Notes: generated from the letters alone by a model not told the origin. A stretch of 64,000 bases of DNA from Gyromitra esculenta (GCA_038503075.1 JBCAML010000022.1:1-64000), one strand, 5' to 3'; shown: positions 11,768 through 21,580, counted from the first letter of the stretch. A program made the numbers and translations.

Positions 11768-11973
11768 CCGTAAAAACTCAGTCATAACGAACTGGCCTGG
11801 GCTGAGACACAGGAAATACCTCCAGCCTTAATGGTTAGAACCCAGAGTTTGGGTTGAACATATCTGTTTATTTACTGGCTAGCACTGAGCCTCAAACAGT
11901 CGCACCAATTACGCTACTCGTTCTATCATGTTGTCTCAGTCCAGGCCAGTTCGTTATGACTGAGTTTTTACGG
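11768..11973. mobile_element. TA-flanked MITE, 206 bp, 42-bp inverted termini
   Basis: The left arm starting CCGTAAAAACTCAGTCATAA (11768-11809) matches the reverse complement of the right arm (11932-11973) at 41 of 42 positions. Both ends are bordered by the dinucleotide TA (11766-11767 and 11974-11975), the target duplication of the Tc1/mariner/pogo superfamily. The interior has no coding frame, so it is non-autonomous. Confidence 0.9.
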
Positions 11974-11975
11974 TA

Positions 11976-12711
11976 GTCCAAGATTAGGGTAGACCACGAT
12001 CGTCACGATGCAGAGCCGCAATGCTGCAGTGCTGTGTCGCTTTCCAAATCACATTCTACGTATTTATTAGCTGGAGGGTTTTGCCGTGCACTATTAAAAT
12101 TATTACACAGAATGGTAATGTGATATTACTCCACTCCTGCATATCAGTCACCATATCAAATAATCGACGCGGAATATCATTGATGCGGCTATTACCACCC
12201 TACTCTAGCAACCAATGGATATCAATCCCAACAACCCACCATACCAACCAATGCTTTGGGCCGTGTCCAATCCAATACCAAAACTCGGAATCTGAAACCA
12301 TGTATAGCCGCTGCTCGATATGCTAGGTGCCAAGTATCGGGTGGGTTCTATTAAAATATAGGCACAGGACAGCGGGTAAACAGGATGGCTGGTATGAGGG
12401 AGATACAGAATGATATTGATGATGAACTAAACTACTCCCATAGTCCGTACTTTAAGGAAAAACAATGTCAGTACTGTTGCCTCAGTACTATGATCCCCCG
12501 CGCACTATTCTATCCGACTCAGGATAACATTCTATCCAAGTCGGTGTAACAAACTACCCGCATCAGGTTGCTATGTAACCGATCACATGAAACACACGTG
12601 AGTCTTACTTTGACAGGTTCCGTACGTGATAGCAAATTATCCGTAACAGCAAATGACTCCCAGGCCTAGAACACGGGGCAGCGAGATCCGGTATATCGAG
12701 TTGCGACTGTA
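11976..12711. other. Intergenic, no gene recognised
   Basis: AT-balanced sequence with one 101-codon open frame (12021-12326) that has no motif. It ends where the gypsy-split MITE begins. Confidence 0.45.
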
Positions 12712-12872
12712 CAGTTGTGGTCGTTTAATGAGGAGGCAACAACAAAGCCATGCCCTAACAATATGGGCAATTTCTCCACGCTCATGACAGAGTTTAGAAA
12801 AACACATGGAATAGAGACATGTTTTTTGTATTTCTACCTATTTATCTTATTTCTATATCTGAACTTTGTAGT

Positions 12873-13280
12873 TTTCATGGATAACTATTTTCGTTGGTTC
12901 GTCGGGTACAAGGTTGCGAGGCTGTTGTGTTATGTTGTTGTTCCTTATGTTTCTTTGGGTTTCCGTTGTAATGAGTCAAGTCTTTGTCATCGAACGAGTA
13001 GGAATGTGGTATATAAGCGAAGGGATTTCCCCTCTTTTGTACTTTTCCTTCTTCTTTCTTTAAGCAACGTCTTCTATAGTTCACTCGTGTATTTCACAAT
13101 ACAATTCTCGGTTACACCTCGTAACCCGTCGCTGTCGCCGTCCTCAAGTCATCAGAACTTGACCACCTCGTAGAGCCTGTAGAATCTTTGCACATACTCT
13201 CGCTGTTGGTTTCCTACTCAAGTAGCACTGCTCATCTCGAGGGATACTCGAGAGCTTGACAAGAAACCCGCTCCTTGAGA
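12873..13280 (+). repeat. Gypsy 5' LTR, 408 bp
   Basis: Starts TTTCATGGATAACTATTTTC and ends CCGCTCCTTGAGA, the same limits as the right LTR. It contains a TATA box, TATATAAG, at 13010-13017, the likely promoter for the genomic transcript. The LTR does not begin with the usual TG; the limits are set by the GTAGT target duplication. Confidence 0.93.
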
Positions 13281-13337
13281 TTACGTTGCTTCCGCATCTA
13301 CACCCTCTACCACTGCTCACCCTCAATCAACACTACC

Positions 13338-14585
13338 ATGAGCAATCCCGCCCCCGCCCCCTGGACCTTCCCTACTTTTGAGAACTTCCAAGCCGCTGCC
13401 AATGCCGACCTCGCTTCGGCGTACGAGGAGATCCGCTCACATTACCAACAACGAGTGGACAATCTCACTTATTCAGACTTACAACTCGAAGAGGCCATTC
13501 AGGAAAGGAATAATATGACGGCGAGATTTAACACTTGCCAATCCCAACTCCAAGCAGCCGAAGCAGAAGTTGCCCGCCTCCTCAACGCCGTCCCTCCACC
13601 ACCTGCACCACCGCCACCAGCGCCCCCCGCTCACACCCAAGGAGGTCGCTCCGACAAAATGCCCGACCCGGATAAGTTCAACGGATCTCGTGATAAACTC
13701 CCGGGATTCGTTCTACAACTCAGATCAAAACTCTCGGTTAACGCCGACCGATTCTCCAGCAACAATAACATGATATTGTATGCCATCAGCCGTCTCGAGG
13801 GAGCAGCCCTCGAACAGATCCGTCACTCCGTCCTCCCTGACGGAACAACCACCTGGAATTCTGCCGCCGACCTGATCACCGCTTTGGAAACAGCTTTTGG
13901 CGACCCTGACCCCCTCGGCACCGCCCGTCGCGAGCTACATCAACTCCGACAAGGAAAAAGAGACTTCTCCGCTTATCTTGCCGACTTCCAACGTATTATG
14001 GGACGCCTCAATTATGACGAATCTGCAAAGAACGATGCTCTGGAGTACGGCATGTCGGATGAACTGAAAGAAGCAGTAGTAACGGTTGCCGATTTCCCCA
14101 CCACCTTCACTTCCCTCTGTGCCTTCCTTCTCCGCTTAGACAATCGTATCCGAGCAAGAAGGGAAGAAAAGAAAAATGCTGCCCGTAACACCATGGGACA
14201 ATTCGCCGCCCCTGCCGCCAACCCCGCCGCTTTCACCCCCGCTTCTTCCTCCTTTGCCCCTGGAGGACTGGCCCCCATGGATCTCTCTTTCGGTCGTACC
14301 TCCACATCCCGTCCTGCTCCCGAACAACGCTATGTTCAGGTTAACGGAAGAAGAAAGCTATCGCCGGAAGAAAAAACATGGAGGCAAACCAATAACCGCT
14401 GTCTGTTCTGCGCTGGGGAGGGACATATTTTCTCCAACTGCCCCTCCGCCTCCAAACGTCCCGCCATGAGAGGAGCCGTCACCAATGCCGCCGCCGCCCC
14501 TCCTGCTCCCTCCGTTTTTCCACCGCCCCTGCCGCCTCGTTTTTCTGTTTTTGATACAGCAGACTCAGTTGAGTCTTTAAACTAG
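13338..14585 (+). CDS. gag: Gypsy Gag polyprotein
   Basis: A 415-residue protein starting at the ATG at 13338 (MSNPAPAPWTFPTFENFQ). An N-terminal coiled-coil-like segment is followed by a Pro-rich linker, the retrotransposon gag domain (DKFNGSRDKLPGFVLQLRSK, then ALETAFGDPDPLGTARREL), and a C-terminal zinc knuckle CLFCAGEGHIFSNC (CX2CX4HX4C). It should form the virus-like particle and bind the RNA through the knuckle. The TAG stop at 14583-14585 directly follows the slippery sequence TTTAAAC, so a fraction of ribosomes should shift into pol. Confidence 0.93.
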   Translation: MSNPAPAPWTFPTFENFQAAANADLASAYEEIRSHYQQRVDNLTYSDLQLEEAIQERNNMTARFNTCQSQLQAAEAEVARLLNAVPPPPAPPPPAPPAHTQGGRSDKMPDPDKFNGSRDKLPGFVLQLRSKLSVNADRFSSNNNMILYAISRLEGAALEQIRHSVLPDGTTTWNSAADLITALETAFGDPDPLGTARRELHQLRQGKRDFSAYLADFQRIMGRLNYDESAKNDALEYGMSDELKEAVVTVADFPTTFTSLCAFLLRLDNRIRARREEKKNAARNTMGQFAAPAANPAAFTPASSSFAPGGLAPMDLSFGRTSTSRPAPEQRYVQVNGRRKLSPEEKTWRQTNNRCLFCAGEGHIFSNCPSASKRPAMRGAVTNAAAAPPAPSVFPPPLPPRFSVFDTADSVESLN

Positions 14586-17500
14586 TCCAACCAGAGTCGC
14601 CTTGTGACCCTGCTCTGGTTCATTTTTCTCCTTTGTCAGCGTTCTCTATTTCTGGGTTTTCGGTATCGGATGTGTGTGTGGAGGATAACTTGGATGGGGA
14701 ACATTTTGTAGTCTCTTGTAGTATTTCCCACCAAAATAAAATTATAAAAACACACGCACTTCTTGATACCGGAGCCTCAGGGTTCGCTTTCATTGACGAA
14801 AACTTCGTGCGTCACCATTCTCTGCCCCTATCTCCCCTTAAAACCCCCCGTCAATTAGAAGTCATTGACGGCCGAACAATTGCCTCGGGGGACATTACCA
14901 ACCTCTGCCACCTAGACCTATCTATCCAACAACATGCAGAAAAGGCTCCCTTCTTTGTCACTAAGCTAGGCCATTACCCCCTAGTACTCGGCATTCCCTG
15001 GATGAACCTCTACGATGTTCACCTACAATTTGCAAACAAAAGCATTGAATTCAATTCTGAGTTCTGCACCACCCACTGTGCCCCCAAGCAACCCATCGTC
15101 TCAGCCGCTGCTATCCCTCCTCCAGCCAAACTCAATGCCGCCTTTATCGGCGCTGCTAGTTTCCGCATGCTCGCTAGAAGAAAAGGTATCCAGGTTTATT
15201 CTATGTCCCTCTACGAAATCAATAGAGTACTTGATAGCAAGACTACTAAAGAAGAGTGGAGACAACGGATACCCGCTGAATACCATGATTACCTCGACAT
15301 GTTTGACAAAGCCAAAGCCCAAGGACTCCCCCCCCGCCGACCCTACGACCACAAAATCGTCTTGCAAGAAGGCAAAGAACCACCGTTCGGACCCCTCTAT
15401 GGCATGTCCCGTGACGAATTACTGGTCCTGAAGAAATATATCGAAGATAACCTGGAGAAGGGCTTTATTCGCGCTAGCTCTTCTTCTGCCGGCTCACCAG
15501 TCCTCTTCGCCGCTAAACCTGATGGTTCCCTTCGTCTTTGTGTCGACTACCGTGGTCTTAATGCTCTTACAGTCAAGGACCGATATACCTCCCCCCTAAT
15601 CAAGGAAACCTTGGACCGTCTTGCGAAGGCTCAATGGTACTCAAAGCTTGATCTCCGCGACGGCTTTCATCAAATTCGCATCGCTGAAGGAGAAGAGTGG
15701 AAGACAGCCTTCCGAACGCGGTATGGCTTATATGAGTATATGGTAATGCCATTTGGCCTTACTAACGCCCCCGGTACCTTCCAACGCTTCGTCAACGATT
15801 CCCTCCGAGAATATTTGGACCTTTTTTGCACAGCCTATCTCGACGATATCCTTATCTACAGCGATACCCTCGCTGAACATAAGATACACGTTCGACAAGT
15901 CCTGGATGCCTTAAAAGCCAATAACATCCTCCTCAAACCAGAGAAATGCGAATTCCACGTTCAATCGATAAAATACCTCGGCCTAATCCTTACTCCTGAA
16001 GGAATAAAAATGGACGAGGACAAACTCAAAGCCGTGCGAGAATGGAACCGACCCAAATGCATCAAGGACGTCCAGGCCTTCCTAGGTTTCGCAAACTTTT
16101 ATCGAAGATTTATCCTAGGATTCTCCCGCCTCGCTGCACCTCTTACTGCCTTCACTAAGAAAGGCATCATCTTTGAATGGACCGTCGAAGCTGAACTCGC
16201 ATTCGAAGCTCTCAAGGAGGCCTTTACTAAAGCACCGGTCCTTATTCACTTCGACCCACGAAAAAAGATCTTCGTAGAATCCGATGCTTCTGACTTCGTC
16301 TCCGGCAGCGTCCTCTCCCAACTCGATGATAACGGCATACTTCACCCAGTGGCTTTCTTCTCTAAGAAACACTCACCCGCTGAATGTAACTACGAAATCT
16401 ACGATAAAGAATTACTAGCCATTATCCGCTGTTTTGAAGAATGGCGCCCGGAACTTGAAGGATCTGAATTCCCTATCTCAGTCATTACGGATCATAAAAA
16501 TTTAGAATATTTTATGACCACTAAGCAACTGAATCGAAGACAAGTCAGATGGGCAGAATATCTTTCTCGCTTTAACTTTGTCATTACGTACAGACCAGGA
16601 GTACAGGGAGGAAAGCCGGATGCATTGACTCGGAGATCAGGAGATCTCCCTGAAGAAGGGGATGAAAGACTACAACACCAGCACCAAGTAGTCCTGAAGG
16701 AGAAGAATTTAGACCCCAAGCTAAGTTTGTTTTCGGGTTCTTTATCAAACGAACCCGCTGAACTGGATGCCCCCCTTGAAGTATTAATGAACCGAGGATA
16801 TATCGCTGACCCGTTCCCACAAAAAATCATTCTAGCACTTAGAAATGGTGAACGACAATCAAAAGAGATCACCTTAGGCGACTGTACTGAGACCAACGGC
16901 CGTCTATTCTACCGACAGAAGCTCTATGTCCCTGAGTATGATCCTCTCCGCCTCCTCATTCTACAACGACACCATGATGCCCCCTCAGCTGGCCACCCAG
17001 GACGTGAAAAATCCTTCGAACTCGTCTCAAGGCACTTTTATTGGCCAAAGATGAGGGAATATATCGGTCGCTATACTCGGAATTGCCATACTTGCCGACG
17101 AGCTAAACCAAGCACTCTCGGTACCCAAGGCGTCCTGAAGCCACTTCCAATTCCCAATCGCCCCTGGGAAGAATTGTCAATGGACTTTGTTACAGGCCTC
17201 CCAGAATCTAACGGCTTTGATGCTATTATGGTTGTGGTGGATCGACTCTCGAAGATGCGACACCTTATCCCGTGTAATACAACCATAAATGCCGAGCAAA
17301 CAGCCGAACTCTACCTCCAAAATGTTTGGAAACTTCACGGACTACCTTCCCATATCACTTCGGATAGAGGAACGCAGTTTACCGCTAAGTTTTGGAAACA
17401 TCTTTGCCAACGCCTAAACATCTCTGCTCGGATGTCAACGTCTTTCCACCCAGAAACAGATGGTCAAACCGAACGTCTTAATGCTGTTATGGAACAATAT

Positions 17501-18262
17501 CTTCGGTGCTATGTTTCTTACCAACAAGACGACTGGACAAAATGGTTACCTATTGCGGAGTTCGCTGCCAATAACCAAGAGTCAGCCAGTACGAAAGCTA
17601 CACCCTTCTTCGCCAACTATGGTTACCATCCTCGCTTTGATACCTCCGTTGTCTCTAACGACCGCTCCCCCCAAACCCTTGATGCCAATGACTTCGCCTC
17701 TAAGATGGAAGAACTTAGAGACTTCCTTCGAGTTCAAATGAGGACAGCACAAGATACTTTCGAGACCAGTGCCAATCGGCACCGTACCCCCGCCCCTTCA
17801 TTCAAAGTCAATGACCATGTCTTCATATCCATGAAGAACATGAGAACGACTAGAAATTCAAGGAAATTGGACTGGAAGTGGAGTGGCCCCTTCCCCGTGA
17901 AACGAATAATCTCTGCATACGCCTATGAAATAGACCTACCATCGTCTATGAAATACCATCCGGTATTTCACGTTTCACTAATCAAAGCTGCTCCTGCCGA
18001 CCCACTCCCGGGTCAGGTTATCCCACCACCACCCCCAGTCCAAGTCAACGATCACGAAGAATATCTTGTCGAGAGTATCCTGGATTCTCGTATTCGCCAC
18101 GGAAAACTGCAATATCTAGTCGAATGGACAGGTTATGCCTTGCCTACGTGGGAACCAGCTGATTACCATACGGAAACTGAAGCAGTGGACGTCTTTCACC
18201 AACAATATCCAAGTAAACCCAAGGAAGGTCTGGTTAGTGTTCGCAGGGGCTCACGGCTATAA
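14573..18262 (+). CDS. pol: Gypsy Pol polyprotein (protease, RT, RNase H, integrase, chromodomain), reached by -1 frameshift
   Basis: The frame is open from 14573 in the -1 frame relative to gag and overlaps it by 13 bases; it has no ATG near its start, so it depends on frameshifting. Domains in order: aspartic protease ALLDTGASGF (Asp codon near 14765); reverse transcriptase with AYLDDILIYS (about 15830-15860); RNase H with FVESDASDFVSGSVL and TDHKNLEYF; integrase zinc module HHDAPSAGHPGREKS...CHTC (about 16970-17095); integrase core with SMDFVTGLP, TSDRGTQFT and DGQTERLNAV giving D, D and E; and a C-terminal chromodomain (about 18055-18215) with EEYLVESILDSRI, LQYLVEWTGY and TWEPADY. About 1,229 residues. 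All catalytic residues are present. The chromodomain would steer integration towards marked chromatin. Confidence 0.95.
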   Translation, partial: VFKLVQPESPCDPALVHFSPLSAFSISGFSVSDVCVEDNLDGEHFVVSCSISHQNKIIKTHALLDTGASGFAFIDENFVRHHSLPLSPLKTPRQLEVIDGRTIASGDITNLCHLDLSIQQHAEKAPFFVTKLGHYPLVLGIPWMNLYDVHLQFANKSIEFNSEFCTTHCAPKQPIVSAAAIPPPAKLNAAFIGAASFRMLARRKGIQVYSMSLYEINRVLDSKTTKEEWRQRIPAEYHDYLDMFDKAKAQGLPPRRPYDHKIVLQEGKEPPFGPLYGMSRDELLVLKKYIEDNLEKGFIRASSSSAGSPVLFAAKPDGSLRLCVDYRGLNALTVKDRYTSPLIKETLDRLAKAQWYSKLDLRDGFHQIRIAEGEEWKTAFRTRYGLYEYMVMPFGLTNAPGTFQRFVNDSLREYLDLFCTAYLDDILIYSDTLAEHKIHVRQVLDALKANNILLKPEKCEFHVQSIKYLGLILTPEGIKMDEDKLKAVREWNRPKCIKDVQAFLGFANFYRRFILGFSRLAAPLTAFTKKGIIFEWTVEAELAFEALKEAFTKAPVLIHFDPRKKIFVESDASDFVSGSVLSQLDDNGILHPVAFFSKKHSPAECNYEIYDKELLAIIRCFEEWRPELEGSEFPISVITDHKNLEYFMTTKQLNRRQVRWAEYLSRFNFVITYRPGVQGGKPDALTRRSGDLPEEGDERLQHQHQVVLKEKNLDPKLSLFSGSLSNEPAELDAPLEVLMNRGYIADPFPQKIILALRNGERQSKEITLGDCTETNGRLFYRQKLYVPEYDPLRLLILQRHHDAPSAGHPGREKSFELVSRHFYWPKMREYIGRYTRNCHTCRRAKPSTLGTQGVLKPLPIPNRPWEELSMDFVTGLPESNGFDAIMVVVDRLSKMRHLIPCNTTINAEQTAELYLQNVWKLHGLPSHITSDRGTQFTAKFWKHLCQRLNISARMSTSFHPETDGQTERLNAVMEQYLRCYVSYQQDDWTKWLPIAEFAANNQESASTKATPFFANYGYHPRFDTSVVSNDRSPQTLDANDFASKMEELRDFLRVQMRTAQDTFETSANRHRTPAPSFKVNDHVFISMKNMRTTRNSRKLDWKWSGPFPVKRIISAYAYEIDLPSSMKYHPVFHVSLIKAAPADPLPGQVIPPPPPVQVNDHEEYLVESILDSRIRHGKLQYLVEWTGYALPTWEPADYHTETEAVDVFHQQYPSKPKEGLVSVRRGSRL
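14576..14582 (+). promoter_or_regulatory. -1 ribosomal frameshift slippery site TTTAAAC
   Basis: In the gag frame the codons are TCT TTA AAC TAG, so T TTA AAC fits the X XXY YYZ rule exactly and lies next to the stop codon. Slippage by one base back enters the pol frame, which has been open since 14573. A downstream stem or pseudoknot was not worked out. Confidence 0.85.
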
Positions 18263-18274
18263 GGGAGGGGGTAC

Positions 18275-18682
18275 TTTCATGGATAACTATTTTCGTTGGT
18301 TCGTCGGGTACAAGGTTGCGAGGCTGTTGTGTTATGTTGTTGTTCCTTATGTTTCTTTGGGTTTCCGTTGTAATGAGTCAAGTCTTTGTCATCGAACGAG
18401 TAGGAATGTGGTATATAAGCGAAGGGATTTCCCCTCTTTTGTACTTTTCCTTCTTCTTTCTTTAAGCAACGTCTTCTATAGTTCACTCGTGTATTTCACA
18501 ATACAATTCTCGGTTACACCTCGTAACCCATCGCTGTCGCCGTCCTCAAGTCATCAGAACTTGACCACCTCGTAGAGCCTGTAGAATCTTTGCACATACT
18601 CTCGCTGTTGGTTTCCTACTCAAGTAGCACTGCTCATCTCGAGGGATACTCGAGAGCTTGACAAGAAACCCGCTCCTTGAGA
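18275..18682 (+). repeat. Gypsy 3' LTR, 408 bp
   Basis: Same length and limits as the left LTR, with one visible difference (A at 18530). It has the same TATATAAG box at 18412-18419. It is followed by the GTAGT duplication and the right arm of the split MITE. Confidence 0.93.
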
Positions 18683-18911
18683 GTAGTGTGCATGGAGAAA
18701 TTGCCCATATTTCTGGGCATTGCGTTGCAGCTGTCGCCCCATTAAACAACTACTACTGTACTCCTTGACAGTGCACTTGTGAGTCAAGCGATGCGCAGTA
18801 TCACCTCGCGTGAAAGGAGCGCAGAGAGTTCAAAAAGACCTTCGTAGAATTGAATGGACTACCGGCCAATGGCTTGATGAAGTAGTTACATAAACATGCT
18901 AAGCCAAATTG

Positions 18912-19610
18912 TTTTACAGATCGGATCGGGTAATGGGTTAGGTTTCGGTTAATAGTTATAATGGGTCATGAGATTTTGTATAATGGTTTTGTTGTTCGGT
19001 TCAGGTTCGGCTAAAAGTCATAGGGTGTTAGAAGCGGGGTATTTAAGTGTGTGAATTTGGTTGTTGTGTATTCTCTTTCTCTTCTTTCCTTAAGCAATGT
19101 TCTTGTTTACCTTCTACTGTGTTTATTCTAGTGTTAGTCTTGGGGCGGGGCAGAAACAGGGCGCCCCATCCCCCGCCCCGCCCTGTTGGGGTGGGGCGGT
19201 TTGTGCACACCGTTGGGGCGGGGTGAAAGTAAATTTTTCGCCCCATCAACCTACATTAACATATGTTAATTGATGGGGCCCCGATGGGGCCCCGCCAGTT
19301 ATTGCCCCGACGGGGCAGGGCGGAGACGAATATTTTCGCCCCGCCCCATCAATGGGGTGGGGCAAGAGAGGTCCGCCCCACCCCGCCCCACCCCAAGACC
19401 TTTGCTAGTTTATTTAAATATCACTTTGATTCTACTTCAAAAATCCTTGCTGTTGCTGTTCGCTTCGCTGCACTTATCTCATCTTGAGATAGACCATCAC
19501 ATAGAACCTGTAGGAACATTGCACTCCTCGAACGTGTTAGAATCTCGCTTAAGTAGCACTGCTTTCCTTCAGGGATACTGAAGGGCTTATTGAGAGACAA
19601 AACCGTGAGA
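18912..19610 (+). repeat. Solo LTR (second gypsy family) with GC-rich insert
   Basis: Flanked by AATTG at 18907-18911 and 19611-19615, a 5-bp target duplication. The body shares blocks with the LTRs at about 26.07 and 27.50 kb: AAGCGGGGTATTTAA, the CTTCTTTCCTTAAGCAA region, AAGTAGCACTGCT, TTCAGGGATACTGAAGGGC and the terminal CCGTGAGA. Without the insert at 19137-19399 it is about 436 bp. No internal retrotransposon genes adjoin it, so it arose by LTR-LTR recombination. Confidence 0.85.
19137..19399. mobile_element. GC-rich fold-back element inserted in the solo LTR
   Basis: A 263-bp block made almost entirely of GGGGC/GCCCC-type words. It begins GTCTTGGGGCGGGGC and ends GCCCCACCCCAAGAC, an inverted repeat, and its centre holds the palindrome TTAACATATGTTAA. 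It interrupts the solo LTR between ...CTAGTGTTA and CTTTGCTAG.... No coding capacity and no clear target duplication. I infer a non-autonomous fold-back element; its class is unknown. Confidence 0.6.
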
Positions 19611-20062
19611 AATTGGGACTAGTTTGAGACACGACTACCGGCTGTTCAGATCCACTACCAACCAAATAAGAATAAAAGTTACCATATACCAATGAAAAGT
19701 AAAGCAAATTTCAAATGAATGGCAGAATGAAATAATACAGGAGAATCGCCCTATAAGAATATGATTTTGCAGCAACATTATATTCTTATAAGGGAGGTAT
19801 TCTTATAGAAAAATCGAGTGATATTTCATGACCCGTGTTGTAGATACTTTTTGCAATTGATTTTCATTAACGTTCGGTTGACTTCTATCTACCTACATAC
19901 ATGTATATATATCCTCAGCTGCTGTTCCCTCTACATCAACGCTCCGTCTCCTCTACACAATTTTTTTTGAAAAACACCTTCCTATTCGGGAAACCCAACC
20001 TTCTCGCACACCTCAAAATACCCCAAAACTCTCTAAATTTCAGCTTCATACTAGTGTTTGTG

Positions 20063-21580
20063 ATGTCTGAAATTACCCAACCCTTCTCACCCTTTCCTAA
20101 TGGAAGAAACCTCTCTTCCACTTCGTTCCTCCAAGCTACTTCTGGCACTCCCTCTCGTATCAGTTCACCAGTCAGGCCCACCACTCCCACAATCATCTCT
20201 TCATCTGCACTGATTGATATGCAAGATCTTCTCTGCAAACTTCTTGCACAATCCCCTCTAAACCACACAACAATCGCGCCCATCGTCGAAAATCTTTCGC
20301 TCGCTGACCCCTCGCGCTCTGAAGCAATTCTAATTGCTCTCGCAATCAATACAACCCATATGCTCTCCTCAATTGATGCTAGATTAGTAAAAATGGAAGA
20401 GCTAATTACTGCTCCAACATCCACTCACACGCACCAACACGCTCCACAACAGCTCAATCAAATTCAAGCTGCTATCTCCAATCTTGCCGATAAAGTGGCA
20501 ACGCAAACCAAACGGCCTGCTGAACCATCCAACACTCCTACCCCGCTCGCCAAGAAAGGGAAAAAACTCACCTTTGCCGAAGCGGCTAAATCTGCGCCCC
20601 CAAAAGACACTACTGCAGCACCTCTAACCAAAAAGAGCAACCCCAAGACAAAGGACCCCAAAGACCCTCAAGAAAAAGCATTGCGTCCTCTTCCTACTGC
20701 CGAAAGAAGGTTCTTTGCCTCTCGGAGCTCTGCCTCTCCTTTCGCGGAAGCTGCTATCCTCTCTGCATCCCTCCCTGTCGCCATTGGACGTGCCCTTAGA
20801 GCCGCCCAATTCCCCAACAGCCAATCCGTTGCCCTATCGGTCACTGTTAATGACAGAGGTACCGTTACCTTCACAGCCAACCCCTTTACTCCCGCATCCA
20901 CCTTCGTCTCTTACTTCTCCGCAATTCACAAAACATTAAACGAATCCTGCCCAATCGGAGATAATCCGTTCAACCCACTCCGCACAGCTCCTACCGACGT
21001 TAACGTCGCCATTCATAACATCCCTACCTTCGCACTCCCTGAAGAACCCAAAGAACTTTCCGCTGTTCTTTCAGAAGCTATCCTATATGCAGCTGATATC
21101 CAAATCACTGGAGCACGCTTCCTCAAAACCGACGTCGCACTTCGTGCTACCAAGAAAACTACTTCGGTAGTAATTTCCTGCTCCGCAGCTGATGCAAAGA
21201 AAATCGGTTCCTCCATCAAACTTTTTTCCCGACCACGCAAAGCTAATATTATGTGGTCTGCCTCCTCCACTACACAATGCAAGAAGTGTTGGAACTTCAG
21301 CCACGCTACCGCTGGCTGTAAAGCACTTAATCACTCCTGCCCCATCTGTTCAAACGACCATCCCCGACATGAACATCGGTGCTCGATCCCCACATGTCCC
21401 GGAGGAGGAGCTGACAAACCCATCGTCAACTGCTGCCCCATCTCTCCACCTGTTTGTATCAACTGCAATGGCAATCATACCGCCACTGATCTTCAATGCC
21501 CCACGCGCAAAGCAATTTTGGAAAAATCTAGTAAGACGTCAACCGCCCCGGCTGCTGACACTTCCATGTCTTCGGAATAA
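20063..21580 (+). CDS. LINE ORF1 (Gag-like, zinc knuckles)
   Basis: 505 residues from the ATG at 20063 (MSEITQPFSPFPNGRN); the frame is open further up but the upstream part reads as leader. A Ser/Thr-rich N-terminus and a Lys-rich linker (AKKGKKLTFAEAAKSAPPKD) precede a folded middle and a C-terminal set of cysteine/histidine knuckles: CKKCWNFSHATAGC, CPICSNDHPRHEHRC and CINCNGNHTATDLQC. This layout is typical for ORF1 of Tad-like fungal LINEs, which binds the element RNA. The frame is intact, unlike ORF2. ORF2 starts two bases after the stop, in another frame. Confidence 0.85.
   Translation: MSEITQPFSPFPNGRNLSSTSFLQATSGTPSRISSPVRPTTPTIISSSALIDMQDLLCKLLAQSPLNHTTIAPIVENLSLADPSRSEAILIALAINTTHMLSSIDARLVKMEELITAPTSTHTHQHAPQQLNQIQAAISNLADKVATQTKRPAEPSNTPTPLAKKGKKLTFAEAAKSAPPKDTTAAPLTKKSNPKTKDPKDPQEKALRPLPTAERRFFASRSSASPFAEAAILSASLPVAIGRALRAAQFPNSQSVALSVTVNDRGTVTFTANPFTPASTFVSYFSAIHKTLNESCPIGDNPFNPLRTAPTDVNVAIHNIPTFALPEEPKELSAVLSEAILYAADIQITGARFLKTDVALRATKKTTSVVISCSAADAKKIGSSIKLFSRPRKANIMWSASSTTQCKKCWNFSHATAGCKALNHSCPICSNDHPRHEHRCSIPTCPGGGADKPIVNCCPISPPVCINCNGNHTATDLQCPTRKAILEKSSKTSTAPAADTSMSSE

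Larger units (their letters stand above)
12873..18682 (+). mobile_element. Full-length Ty3/gypsy chromovirus, 5.8 kb
   Basis: Two 408-bp LTRs flank gag and pol. The target duplication GTAGT lies at 12868-12872 and 18683-18687. By eye the LTRs differ at one base (G at 13128, A at 18530), and both coding frames are open, so insertion is recent and the element may be active. Gene order gag, protease, RT, RNase H, integrase, chromodomain is that of the chromovirus branch. A purine-rich tract AAGGGAGGGGGTAC (18261-18274) precedes the right LTR and would prime plus-strand synthesis. No tRNA-type primer site was recognised after the left LTR, where the sequence is ttacgttgcttccgc; a related leader occurs in the decayed element at 26.4 kb. 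Confidence 0.95.
12712..18758. mobile_element. TA-flanked MITE (~230 bp) split by the gypsy element
   Basis: The left arm begins CAGTTGTGGTCGTTTAATGA at 12712 after TA (12710-12711). The right arm, read in reverse complement, begins CAGTAGTAGTTGTTTAATGG from 18758, followed by TA (18759-18760). The arms stay similar for about 75 bases, down to ATGGGCAATTTCTCCA near 12765-12780 and its inverted partner at 18693-18708. Removing the gypsy element and one copy of its 5-bp duplication leaves a compact fold-back element with a TA duplication. Confidence 0.85.
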
